Below, one piece after another: positions 17,028 to 27,215 of a stretch of 64,000 bases of DNA (its first letter is position 1; every line of letters starts with the position of its first letter). The position numbers and the translations under genes are program-made. Location of the stretch: the NCBI RefSeq assembly GCF_021010565.1, contig NZ_JAJNAY010000001.1, forward strand, positions 434,001 to 498,000, given 5' to 3'. The stretch comes from Chryseobacterium turcicum (GTDB lineage: Bacteria; Bacteroidota; Bacteroidia; Flavobacteriales; Weeksellaceae). A model generated the notes under the pieces. It saw nothing but the letters and a program-made list of their open reading frames with translations. It was not told the origin of the DNA and did not search any database.

Positions 17028-17741
17028 ATGTCGCAGGAACAACAAATTGCTATTGAGGATAGATTTGCAAGAGTTTTTAATGATAAATCGTTTAAGGAAA
17101 GGCTAAACAGCGCAGATTTTGAAAAATATTTTAAAGCTAAAAAAAGCTTGAGTTTTCAGAAGAACGATATTATTTTTGAGGATGGAGAAACACCAAGAGG
17201 AGTGTATTTTTTGGAAAAAGGAGCAGCGAAGCTTTCAAAATCAGGAGCTTTTGGTAAAGATCAAATTTTAAGATTTATTAAAGAAGGAGATATCATTGGG
17301 TACAGATCTTTGCTTTGCGGAGAAAATTTTCAGGCTAAAGCTGAGGCGATGACTGATATTGAAGCTACTTTTTTACCTGCAGAAATTTTTATGTATTTGC
17401 TAGAAGTAGATTCGCAATTATCTTTTGTAATGCTACAAAAAATAGCTTACGAATTGGGAGAGTCTTCTAATACCATTACATTTCTTGCTCAAAAAACTGT
17501 AAGAGAAAGACTTGCGGAAATTCTTATTCTTTTAGAACAAAAATTAGGAACTGATCCTGAGGGTTTTATCAAAATTTCTTTAACGAGAGAAGAGATTGCA
17601 AACATCATCGGAACGGCTACCGAAAGTGCTATTCGATTGATTTCAGAATTTAAAGGTGACAGTCTCATTGAAGTAGACGGTAGAAACATTAAAATTCTCA
17701 ACCACGATAAATTAATGAAACTAGGACACGTAGTTTTATAA
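17028..17741 (+). CDS. Crp/Fnr-family transcription regulator
   Basis: A 237-residue regulator with an N-terminal cyclic-nucleotide-binding-like beta roll (about 30-145) and a C-terminal winged helix (about 155-225). Its recognition region is LTREEIANIIGTATESAIRLISEF. Only one Cys is present (LLCGEN), so the four-Cys oxygen-sensing [4Fe-4S] site of classical FNR is absent. The signal it senses cannot be read from the sequence. Divergence from the cco locus with a shared palindrome makes control of the cbb3 oxidase likely, but this is inference. A strong terminator follows. Confidence 0.88.
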   Translation: MSQEQQIAIEDRFARVFNDKSFKERLNSADFEKYFKAKKSLSFQKNDIIFEDGETPRGVYFLEKGAAKLSKSGAFGKDQILRFIKEGDIIGYRSLLCGENFQAKAEAMTDIEATFLPAEIFMYLLEVDSQLSFVMLQKIAYELGESSNTITFLAQKTVRERLAEILILLEQKLGTDPEGFIKISLTREEIANIIGTATESAIRLISEFKGDSLIEVDGRNIKILNHDKLMKLGHVVL

Positions 17742-17754
17742 AATCAAAATATCT

Positions 17755-17777
17755 AAGTCGGCGAAAGCCGACTTTTT
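17755..17777 (+). terminator. Intrinsic terminator after the Crp/Fnr regulator
   Basis: AAGTCGGC and GCCGACTT form a perfect 8-bp GC-rich stem closed by a GAAA tetraloop, followed by TTT. It ends 23 bases before panB. Confidence 0.9.
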
Positions 17778-17800
17778 AACTTTAAACAATCATATATATT

Positions 17801-18616
17801 ATGTCTGTTCATTCCGAAATTAAAAGAGTTACTACTGAAACCTTACGAAAAATGAAATTCGATAAGGAGAAAATAACAATGCTTACCGCTTACGATTTTA
17901 CAACCGCAAAAATGGTTGACGCCGGTGGTGTAGATACCATTCTTATCGGTGATTCTGCGGCGAATGTAATGGCGGGTTTTGAAACAACACTTCCCATTAC
18001 GTTAGATCAAATGATTTATCATACTCAAAGTGTGGTAAGAGGAGTAGAGAGAGCATTGGTAATTGCAGATCTTCCTTTCGGAACGTATCAAAGTAACCCT
18101 GATATCGCCTTAGAATCTGCTGTTAGAATGATGAAAGAAGGTGGTGCTCACGCAATTAAAATTGAAGGGGGAAAAGAGATTTCAAAATCGATTAAAAAAA
18201 TCATCAATGCCGGAATTCCTATTATGGGACATTTGGGATTAACGCCGCAGTCTATTTATCAGTTTGGAACCTATAAAGTAAGAGCTAAAGAAGAAGCTGA
18301 AGCTGAAAAACTAATCAACGATGCAAAATTGCTTGAAGAATTAGGCTGTTTTGGAGTTGTTCTTGAAAAAATTCCAGCAGATTTAGCTAAAAGAGTAACT
18401 GAAAGTATCTCAATTCCAACAATCGGAATCGGAGCAGGGCCTCATTGTGACGGGCAGGTTTTGGTATATCATGATATGGTGGGAATGAATAAAGGTTTCT
18501 CTCCAAAATTCTTAAGAAGATACCTCGATTTATACACAGAAATTACAGGAGCCGTTTCTCAATACGTGAAAGACGTGAAAGGTTCTGATTTTCCTAACCA
18601 AAATGAAAGCTATTAA
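17801..18616 (+). CDS. panB: 3-methyl-2-oxobutanoate hydroxymethyltransferase
   Basis: A 271-residue TIM-barrel enzyme, normal length for PanB, which makes ketopantoate from 2-oxoisovalerate and methylene-tetrahydrofolate (first step of pantothenate synthesis). Family blocks are visible: MLTAYDFTTAKMVDAGGVDTILIGDS, metal-ligand region IADLPFG, KIEGG, PIMGHLGLTPQS, and IGIGAGPHCDGQVLV with the catalytic Glu shortly before (VLEKIP). The stop TAA overlaps the next ATG by one base, so the downstream membrane protein is translationally coupled. Other pan genes are not in the window. Confidence 0.97.
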   Translation: MSVHSEIKRVTTETLRKMKFDKEKITMLTAYDFTTAKMVDAGGVDTILIGDSAANVMAGFETTLPITLDQMIYHTQSVVRGVERALVIADLPFGTYQSNPDIALESAVRMMKEGGAHAIKIEGGKEISKSIKKIINAGIPIMGHLGLTPQSIYQFGTYKVRAKEEAEAEKLINDAKLLEELGCFGVVLEKIPADLAKRVTESISIPTIGIGAGPHCDGQVLVYHDMVGMNKGFSPKFLRRYLDLYTEITGAVSQYVKDVKGSDFPNQNESY

Positions 18617-18945
18617 TGAAAAATAATTTACAAGCAGTACAAGGTGTCATCTCTATTTTAGCAATTATTTGTTTAGCAGTAGGATGGTTTAAACTTTTCC
18701 CAGATAATATTAATTATTTTCTATCGGCAAGGTTATTTTATATTTTAATAGGAATAAGCTTTGTTGTTCAGGGAAGAATGTTGACATTGACCAATCCTAA
18801 ATTTGTTTATCCTATGTATGCAGCAGCTGGTTTGTGTGTTATCGGAGCATTTTTACCCATTGATTCAAGCCTTAACGTAATAAAAACAATCGGCCTTTTA
18901 GGAGGAGTGGTGATTTCTTTTATAAGCAGGTCACAGAACCGTTAA
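18616..18945 (+). CDS. Small membrane protein of unknown function
   Basis: A 109-residue protein that is almost wholly hydrophobic, with four likely membrane helices (about 7-25, 35-53, 62-80, 88-104) and short loops. No catalytic motif or known family is recognised. Its start overlaps the panB stop (TAATG) and the pseudouridine synthase follows within a few bases, so it is the middle gene of a three-gene operon. The linkage is probably not functional. Confidence 0.75.
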   Translation: MKNNLQAVQGVISILAIICLAVGWFKLFPDNINYFLSARLFYILIGISFVVQGRMLTLTNPKFVYPMYAAAGLCVIGAFLPIDSSLNVIKTIGLLGGVVISFISRSQNR

Positions 18946-18952
18946 TTTGAAT

Positions 18953-19630
18953 ATGGAAGAACAGATTGTTTTTGAAGACAACCATCTCTTAGTCATCAAC
19001 AAAAAAGTCGGTCAGCTTGTGCAGGGCGACAAAACAGGTGATGAACCTTTGCTGGATTTAATTAAAAACTTTATAAAAAAAAGAGATAATAAACCCGGAA
19101 ATGTGTTTTTAGGCTTGGTACATCGTATCGACCGACCAACTTCTGGTTTAGTAATTTATGCTAAAACCTCAAAAGCACTTTCGAGATTGACTCAGATGGT
19201 TAAAAACCGAGAAATTGAGAAGACGTATTGGGCAGTTGTAGCGAAAGAAATGATTCCTCAAACTCAAAAATTAGTTCATTATTTGCAGAAGAACGAAAAA
19301 AATAATAAAGCGATTGTCTTTACAAAAGTGACTGAAGGTGCAAAAGAGGCAATTCTTACCTACAATGTTATCAAAACTTTAGATAATTATCTTCTTTTGG
19401 AAATTGATTTGGAAACCGGAAGACATCATCAAATCAGAGCACAGTTATCAAAAACTGGAATTCCGATTAAAGGTGACTTAAAATACGGTGCACCCCGTTC
19501 AAATCCTGATGGAGGTATCAATCTTCATGCAAGAAAACTTCAGTTTATTCATCCGGTTACAAAAGAACCGGTAACGATTGTAGCTCCGGTTCCGCAGAAT
19601 GATGCGATTTGGAGAGCTTGCGAAGAATAA
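18953..19630 (+). CDS. RluA-family pseudouridine synthase
   Basis: A protein of about 225 residues. Motif II HRIDRPTSGLVIYAKT contains the catalytic Asp in the RxD context of RluA enzymes. ETGRHHQIRAQL is the later RNA-binding block. It lacks an S4 domain, which suggests an RluC/D relative with the catalytic domain only. It isomerises specific uridines in rRNA or tRNA; the target is not evident. The ATG at 18953 is preferred over a TTG six bases upstream because the sequence then begins MEEQIVFEDNHLLVINK, the normal family opening. Confidence 0.93.
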   Translation: MEEQIVFEDNHLLVINKKVGQLVQGDKTGDEPLLDLIKNFIKKRDNKPGNVFLGLVHRIDRPTSGLVIYAKTSKALSRLTQMVKNREIEKTYWAVVAKEMIPQTQKLVHYLQKNEKNNKAIVFTKVTEGAKEAILTYNVIKTLDNYLLLEIDLETGRHHQIRAQLSKTGIPIKGDLKYGAPRSNPDGGINLHARKLQFIHPVTKEPVTIVAPVPQNDAIWRACEE

Positions 19631-19652
19631 ATATTAAATAAAAATAAGTTAT

Positions 19653-19690
19653 AAAATGGAAATTAGAGACAATCTGATTTCCATTTTTAT
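19653..19690 (+). terminator. Intrinsic terminator after the pseudouridine synthase gene
   Basis: AAAATGGAAAT (19653-19663) and ATTTCCATTTT (19677-19687) pair perfectly over 11 bp around a 13-base loop and run into T-rich sequence. Confidence 0.85.
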
Positions 19691-19738
19691 TTTCTTACAA
19701 ATGTAAAGTTCAGTTTTACTTTTCCACTTTTTAAGAGC

Positions 19739-19840
19739 TTTTTCCCGCTTTTCACTCTATCTTTTGGGTTACGCCTCCGCTTCGCTCCGCCGCAACCCAA
19801 AAGGATGCCGTTGCAATCGGGGCTAGATTGGAAGTGATTT
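19739..19840. repeat. GC-rich dispersed palindromic repeat
   Basis: CTTTTGGGTT (19761-19770) and AACCCAAAAG (19794-19803) form a perfect 10-bp stem enclosing a GC-rich 23-base segment that itself reads nearly as a palindrome (CCTCCGCTTCGCTCCGCCG). It is flanked by TTTCCCGC on the left and GATGCCGTTGCAATCGGGGC on the right. This flank pattern is familiar from repeated intergenic elements in flavobacterial genomes. It stands out by GC content against an AT-rich background. No gene is present; it lies between a terminator and the thi promoter. Confidence 0.65.
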
Positions 19841-20025
19841 GTTTAAATATCTGAAAATCAAGTACAAAATTTGTCATTTTATAAGGATTTCAACTCGAAT
19901 CTTTCCAATATAAAATAAAAAGACATCTGCGTAATCTCTAAAATCAACGAGATAAAAAAAACAATATTTTCAAATATTTAAAACTTCCAGCCTCCATCAT
20001 CCAACTTCCATCTTTTTCAAAAAAT

Positions 20026-20056
20026 TTTGCACATTTCAAAAAAATAATTACCTTCG
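20026..20056 (+). promoter_or_regulatory. Promoter of the thiamin operon
   Basis: TTTG (20026-20029), 19 bases, then TACCTTCG (20049-20056), one mismatch to TAnnTTTG. Transcription would begin close to 20062, precisely where the TPP aptamer starts. Confidence 0.6.
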
Positions 20057-20061
20057 CTCCG

Positions 20062-20215
20062 AACTTTAGGGGTGTCTGTTGACAAAACAGGCTGAGACTT
20101 TACCCTTTGAACCTGATTTCTAGATCATACTAGCGTAGGAAAAAGTGAGATGACTTTGCTGTACATTCTATTGTACAATGATGGGCATTCCTAAAGTGTA
20201 TTTAAAAATTTAGGA

Positions 20216-20218
<3 letters not shown>
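20062..20218 (+). promoter_or_regulatory. TPP riboswitch (THI element) with start-codon sequestering expression platform
   Basis: Conserved TPP aptamer blocks are present in order: GGGGTG (20069-20074), CTGAGA, ACCCTTTGAACCTGAT and ACTAGCGTAGGAA. P1 is ACTTT (20063-20067) with AAAGT (20142-20146). Downstream, CATTCCTAAA (20186-20195) pairs perfectly with TTTAGGAATG (20209-20218), which contains the thiS ATG. The same left arm, CCTAAAGT (20190-20197), is also a perfect complement of ACTTTAGG (20063-20070), the 5' strand of P1. With TPP, P1 forms and the start codon is trapped; without TPP, P1's 5' strand can pull the left arm away. The aptamer is certain; the switching model is inferred from complementarity. 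Confidence 0.93.
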
Positions 20219-22829
<2,611 letters not shown>

Positions 22830-22982
22830 AGAATTTAAAATGTTTTTTGCCGTAAAAGTATCAAAAGAAATGATTGAAAAAAGCAACGAATTCAAGAATT
22901 TTTATAATAACAACTTTGACAAAGGTAATACGCTTGAGAACAAAACTTTCTCAAAATTTTTGGGATGTTAATTTAACGTGAA

Positions 22983-23313
22983 CTCGACAATACTTTATTG
23001 ATTTTCAACTATTAGCTATAATGCTTTTTCACGCAAAGTTTTTATTTAAACTAATCTTGATTTTAAGGAGCAAAGATTATCGAACAAGTCGATTAAGCTT
23101 GAAATATGCATGAGCTTTATCAAATCAATTCATTGATTCATCTTTGCTCCTTAAACTAAAACATGAAGAAAAATAAATCTTTGCGTGGAAAAATTCAAAT
23201 AATCATTTTTTAACAAAGTATTGTAAAGAAAAGCTGTCGATTTTAAGGTCAAAAAGTTATAAACTATCAAGTATTGTAATTAGTAATTTGAAAATCAAGT
23301 GATTACTGTCGAG
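22983..23313. repeat. 331-bp imperfect palindrome (MITE-like) inside the thi operon
   Basis: The ends (22983-23008 and, inverted, 23288-23313) match at 21 of 26 positions, starting CTCGACA and finishing TTGATTTTCAA. Inside are nested inverted repeats: ACAATACTTT (22987-22996) with AAAGTATTGT (23215-23224); TTTTTCACGCAAAG (23025-23038) with CTTTGCGTGGAAAAA (23179-23193, one extra base); and a perfect 16-bp pair TTTAAGGAGCAAAGAT (23062-23077) with its complement at 23140-23155. No transposase gene, coding frame or clear target duplication is visible. The whole 714-base gap 22830-23543 contains no supported gene. Confidence 0.65.
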
Positions 23314-23543
23314 CTTGCATTGATTTAGTAGATGACAAAAAATCCCCAAAAAGCCTACAGATTTCCACAGATTTTTTTAGTCAGCAATAAAAATCTTTGA
23401 TTTTTTAAACTTATATGTTCTTATCAACGAGATGTATTTTACTAAACTAATATGGCTTATGTGTCGAAAAAATTTGCAGCTTAAAAAATGTCAAATATTA
23501 ATACAAATTAATCTCTTTTGCTGAGGTTTTATTCAAATTAAAA

Positions 23544-24158
23544 ATGGAAAAATTACAATATATATCACAAGGATTTACAATTGAAGATCAGGAATTGAAT
23601 ATCAGAAAAGCACTCGATAACGGAATAAAATGGATACAGGTTCGTTGGAAAAATGCTGCTGAAAATGAATTGATCAAACTTTGTGAAATTTCAAGAAAAA
23701 TATGTTCAGATAATCAGGCTGTTTGTATGATCAATGATCATATTCATATTGCTAAAATGGTCGATGCAGACGGTGTTCATCTAGGTTTAAAGGATGAAGA
23801 AATAGTAACAGCAAGACAAATTTTAGGTGAAAACAAAATCATTGGCGGTACTGCAAATACGTTAGAAGATATCCTTCAAAGAATTGATGAAAACTGCGAT
23901 TACATCGGTTTAGGACCATTAAGATTTACTTCAACGAAAGAAAAATTGAGTCCGATTTTAGGTTTTGAAGGTTACGAGAAAATTATCAAAGAATTACAAT
24001 CAAAATCATTAGAAATCCCAAAAATATTCGCAATTGGCGGAATCATTTTAGAAGACATCGAAAGATTACAACAAATCGGAATCTACGGTGTGGCGGTTTC
24101 GGGACAAATTACCAATCAGCCATCTATTATTAACCAATTTAAATCAATCATTCAGTGA
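23544..24158 (+). CDS. thiE: Thiamin phosphate synthase
   Basis: A 204-residue TIM-barrel enzyme joining HMP-pyrophosphate and thiazole phosphate to thiamin phosphate. The family's active-site blocks are intact: QVRWK, MINDHIHIAKMVDADGVHLG, GGTANT, YIGLGPLRFTSTKE, FAIGGI and GVAVSG. Compared with the ThiE/TenI-like product at 22242 this copy keeps all pyrophosphate-binding residues, so it is taken as the true ThiE. It follows the 331-bp palindrome and is 26 bases ahead of thiG. Confidence 0.95.
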   Translation: MEKLQYISQGFTIEDQELNIRKALDNGIKWIQVRWKNAAENELIKLCEISRKICSDNQAVCMINDHIHIAKMVDADGVHLGLKDEEIVTARQILGENKIIGGTANTLEDILQRIDENCDYIGLGPLRFTSTKEKLSPILGFEGYEKIIKELQSKSLEIPKIFAIGGIILEDIERLQQIGIYGVAVSGQITNQPSIINQFKSIIQ

Positions 24159-24184
24159 TTGATGGACTTTAAAAAAATTAGCAC

Positions 24185-24961
24185 ATGAAAAATCAACCTT
24201 TAATTATAGCAGACAGAACCTTTGAATCGAGATTGTTTTTAGGAACCGGGAAATTCGGAAATCTTTTAGAAATGACAGATTCTATCATCGCTTCCGGAAG
24301 CGAACTGATGACAATGGCTTTAAAAAGAATCGATTCTCAATCTTCAGAAGATGATTTGTTGAACGCCTTAAAACCTACAAAATCTCACCTTTTACCCAAT
24401 ACTTCCGGAGCAAGAACTGCTAAAGAAGCAGTTTTAGCAGCACAATTGGCAAGAGAAGCCTTAGAAACCAATTGGGTAAAGCTGGAAATTCATCCTGACC
24501 CCAAATATCTGTTACCCGATCCGATTGAAACGTTGTACGCTACAGAAGAATTGGCAAAACTAGGATTTGTCGTGATGCCGTACATTCATGCAGATCCGGT
24601 TTTGTGTAAACGTTTGGAAGATGTAGGAACTGCTGTGGTAATGCCTTTGGGAGCACCGATTGGAACGAATAAAGGGTTAAGAACGTTAGATTTTTTAGAA
24701 ATTATTATTGCTCAAAGCAATGTTCCGGTTGTGGTAGATGCCGGAATTGGTGCCCCTTCCGACGCGGCGAAAGCGATGGAAATGGGTGCTGATGCGGTTT
24801 TGGTAAATACAGCAATTGCGGTTGCCAGAAATCCTGTGAATATGGCATTGGCTTTTAAAGAGGGCGTAATTGCGGGAAGAAGAGCTTTTGAATCAGGTTT
24901 GGGAGCGATTGCACAGCACGCAGAAGCATCAAGTCCGCTGACTTCTTTTTTGTTTGATTAA
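24185..24961 (+). CDS. thiG: Thiazole synthase ThiG
   Basis: A 258-residue TIM barrel, normal for ThiG. It assembles thiazole phosphate from deoxyxylulose phosphate, dehydroglycine and ThiS thiocarboxylate. The Schiff-base Lys lies in the [16 protein letters not shown] region. The phosphate-binding blocks [42 protein letters not shown] and the C-terminal Ser/Pro-rich ASSPLTSF are all present. The gene lies between thiE and thiH. A 92-base spacer with a small hairpin precedes thiH. Confidence 0.97.
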   Translation: MKNQPLIIADRTFESRLFLGTGKFGNLLEMTDSIIASGSELMTMALKRIDSQSSEDDLLNALKPTKSHLLPNTSGARTAKEAVLAAQLAREALETNWVKLEIHPDPKYLLPDPIETLYATEELAKLGFVVMPYIHADPVLCKRLEDVGTAVVMPLGAPIGTNKGLRTLDFLEIIIAQSNVPVVVDAGIGAPSDAAKAMEMGADAVLVNTAIAVARNPVNMALAFKEGVIAGRRAFESGLGAIAQHAEASSPLTSFLFD

Positions 24962-25002
24962 AGCAATGAATAAAAGAGTCTTGAAGGGACGATTTAATAA
25001 AG

Positions 25003-25021
25003 GATAGGATAAAATCCTATC
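25003..25021. repeat. Small palindrome in the thiG-thiH spacer
   Basis: GATAGGAT, AAA, ATCCTATC: a perfect 8-bp hairpin with a 3-base loop, within GAAGGGACGATTTAATAAAG-type sequence that looks like a fragment of a dispersed flavobacterial intergenic repeat. There is no T-run behind it, so it is not an intrinsic terminator. Confidence 0.5.
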
Positions 25022-25053
25022 AATAAATTAAAGACAACGGATAGCAGAATATT

Positions 25054-26172
25054 ATGAAGAGTTTTAAAGATTTTTTTGAAAAATATCAATGGGATGAAGT
25101 AAGGTCAAGGCTTGAAAAAGTGACGCTATCTGATGTGGAAAACAGTCTTCAGAAAAAGAATAAAACCATAGACGATTTTCTGAATTTTGTTTCGCCTATT
25201 GCTGCTCAAAAGCTCGAATTAATGGCGAAAATGACACAGCAACTTACCCAAAAACGTTTCGGAAAGACGATTCAGTTGTATGCGCCGTTGTATCTGAGTA
25301 ATGAATGTCAGAATATTTGTACATATTGCGGTTTTAGTTTAGATAACTCGATTAAAAGAAAAACGCTTTCTGACACAGAATTGATGATTGAGGCCACGGT
25401 TTTAAAATCGATGGGAGTGAATCACGTTTTGCTCGTAAGCGGAGAGGCAAATAAAATAGTTGGAATTGATTATTTTCTGAATGCAGTTCGCTTGTTAAAA
25501 CCTCATTTTGCTAATATTTCTATTGAAGTTCAGCCTTTGTCAGAAGAAGAATATCGACAGCTTCATGAAGCAGGCGTGAATGCCGTTTTGGTCTATCAGG
25601 AAACCTATCATCAGGAAGTTTATAAAGAGTATCATCCAAAAGGAAAAAAATCAAACTTTAATTTTCGTTTAGAAACACCAGACAGAATCGGCAAAGCTGG
25701 AATTCATAAAATGGGATTGGGTGTTTTGCTCGGTTTAGAAGATTGGCGCGTTGACAGTTTTTTCAACGCGCTTCATATCGATTATCTTCAAAAACAATAT
25801 TGGAAAAGTAGATATTCAGTTTCATTTCCGAGACTTCGACCTGCAGAAGGAATTATAGAACCCAATTTTATCATGACTGATAAAGATTTATTACAATTGA
25901 TCTGTGCGTATCGAATTTGGAATGAAGATTTGGAAATTTCTATTTCAACAAGAGAAAATGAGAAATTCAGAAATCATATTATTTCATTGGGGGCAACAGC
26001 GATGAGTGCGGCTTCAAAAACCAATCCCGGTGGTTATGCGGTGGATAAAGAATCTTTGGAACAGTTTGAAACCAGTGATGAAAGAAGTATGGATGAAATT
26101 AAAAGTGTCATTAAAAAATCCGGTTATGACCCAATAATGAAAGATTGGGATTCTGTGTATAGCGGAATTTAA
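25054..26172 (+). CDS. thiH: 2-iminoacetate synthase ThiH
   Basis: A 372-residue radical-SAM enzyme splitting tyrosine to dehydroglycine and p-cresol for thiazole formation. The cluster motif CQNICTYCGFS (CxxxCxxC) is at about residues 85-95, after YAPLYLSNE as usual in ThiH. The C-terminal part contains SVSFPRLRPAEG, ISISTRE and GATAMSAASKTNPGGY. Having ThiH rather than the oxygen-dependent glycine oxidase ThiO fits synthesis under low oxygen. It is followed by a 120-base gap and thiF. Confidence 0.96.
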   Translation: MKSFKDFFEKYQWDEVRSRLEKVTLSDVENSLQKKNKTIDDFLNFVSPIAAQKLELMAKMTQQLTQKRFGKTIQLYAPLYLSNECQNICTYCGFSLDNSIKRKTLSDTELMIEATVLKSMGVNHVLLVSGEANKIVGIDYFLNAVRLLKPHFANISIEVQPLSEEEYRQLHEAGVNAVLVYQETYHQEVYKEYHPKGKKSNFNFRLETPDRIGKAGIHKMGLGVLLGLEDWRVDSFFNALHIDYLQKQYWKSRYSVSFPRLRPAEGIIEPNFIMTDKDLLQLICAYRIWNEDLEISISTRENEKFRNHIISLGATAMSAASKTNPGGYAVDKESLEQFETSDERSMDEIKSVIKKSGYDPIMKDWDSVYSGI

Positions 26173-26292
26173 ATGTCGATATAATAAATTAAAAGATGCT
26201 ATCATTTGCTGAATGAAATGCTCTTGCGAACAAAAATGTGCAGAAAAATTTTAAAAATTAACCTAGCGTCTTTGCGTTAAAATTAAAAGGAA

Positions 26293-27003
26293 GTGAAAAA
26301 CGAAGATGTTTTTGCCCGCTATAGCCGACAGATTTTTATCGAAGAAATTGGTTTAGAAGGTCAAAAAAAAATAATGAATGCTAAAGTTTTGGTGATTGGA
26401 GCAGGAGGTTTGGGAAGCCCAGTCATTCAATATTTGGCAGCTGCGGGAGTGGGAACTTTAGGGGTGGTAGATTTTGATGAGGTGGAATTGCATAATTTAA
26501 ACCGACAAATTGTTCATAATGAAAATTCTGTTGGAAAATCGAAAGTAAAAAGTGCGGAAGAGTTTGTAAAAAAGCTTAATCATCAAGTGAGTTTCATAAG
26601 TTTTGAAAATAAGATTGATGAGTCTAATGCTTGGGAAATTATTTCGCAATTTGACATTATTATTGATGGTTCGGATAATTTTAAAACCAGATATTTAGTG
26701 AATGATATTTGTGTGAAATTAGAAAAACCATTGGTTTACGGAAGTATTTTGGGCTTTTCGGGGCAGGTTGCTGTTTTCAATTGTAATGGGAGTAAAAATC
26801 TAAGAGACTTATTTCCTGAACCTCCTTTTGATAAAAATCTTCCGGATTGCGATAGCCTTGGCGTTTTAGGAACCTTACCGGGAATTGTAGGCAGTATGAT
26901 GGCAGGTTTAACATTAAAACTTATCACAGATTTGCCGTTACCATTGAATAAAATAACATTGATTGATACCCTAAACTGGAGATTTCAGACGATAGATTTC
27001 TAA
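26293..27003 (+). CDS. thiF: ThiF/MoeB-family adenylyltransferase
   Basis: A 236-residue E1-like enzyme that adenylates the ThiS C terminus. The nucleotide site GAGGLGSPVIQYLAAAGVG, the DFDEVELHNLNRQ block and DGSDNFKTRY are intact. The CDSLGVLGTLPGIVGSMMA region matches the part of MoeB/ThiF before the C terminus. The second CxxC pair of zinc-binding MoeB proteins is not seen and there is no rhodanese domain. The start is GTG, since no in-frame ATG gives the conserved SRQIFIEEIG opening. It is the last gene of the thi operon, so ThiF rather than MoeB is the sensible call. Confidence 0.92.
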   Translation: MKNEDVFARYSRQIFIEEIGLEGQKKIMNAKVLVIGAGGLGSPVIQYLAAAGVGTLGVVDFDEVELHNLNRQIVHNENSVGKSKVKSAEEFVKKLNHQVSFISFENKIDESNAWEIISQFDIIIDGSDNFKTRYLVNDICVKLEKPLVYGSILGFSGQVAVFNCNGSKNLRDLFPEPPFDKNLPDCDSLGVLGTLPGIVGSMMAGLTLKLITDLPLPLNKITLIDTLNWRFQTIDF

Positions 27004-27026
27004 ATGTAAATCTCAAGTATAAAAAT

Positions 27027-27080
27027 TCCACTCCTTTGGAGGGGTGGCGAAAATTCAAAGAATTTTTGACGGGGTGGTTT
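27027..27080. repeat. Dispersed intergenic repeat downstream of thiF
   Basis: The segment CCACTCCTTTGGAGGGGTGG is a near-palindrome, followed by AAATTCAAAGAATTTTTGAC and GGGGTGGTTT. This layout, a CCxCTCC/GGGGTGG palindrome plus a second GGGGTGGTT half, is typical of dispersed flavobacterial intergenic repeats. It lies between thiF and the terminator of the opposite gene. Confidence 0.55.
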
Positions 27081-27150
27081 AATATTGTCAATTTTAAAGT
27101 GAACGGCGAATTGTTAAGTATAATATATTCAGCTAAGAACCATTAAAAAA

Positions 27151-27185
27151 AGCAAAAAAAAAACGGACTAAAGTCCGTTTTCTGT
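27151..27185 (-). terminator. Intrinsic terminator of the 27216-29345 gene
   Basis: AAAACGGACT and AGTCCGTTTT form a perfect 10-bp stem with a 2-base loop. On the minus strand it is followed by a run of T (the A run 27154-27160 on the plus strand). It may also stop thiF transcripts from the other side, with a shorter T tract. Confidence 0.88.
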
Positions 27186-27215
27186 GATGAATATTATAGT
27201 TAAATATTTGTTGAA

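Noticed and set aside
22840-22971. 43-codon ORF (MFFAVKVSKEMIEKSN...) after the TenI-like gene
   Set aside because: It has no recognisable family, no clear start signal, and ends just before the palindromic element; coding status cannot be supported.
25003-25021. thiG-thiH hairpin as a terminator
   Set aside because: No T tract follows on either strand and thiH clearly belongs to the same pathway operon.
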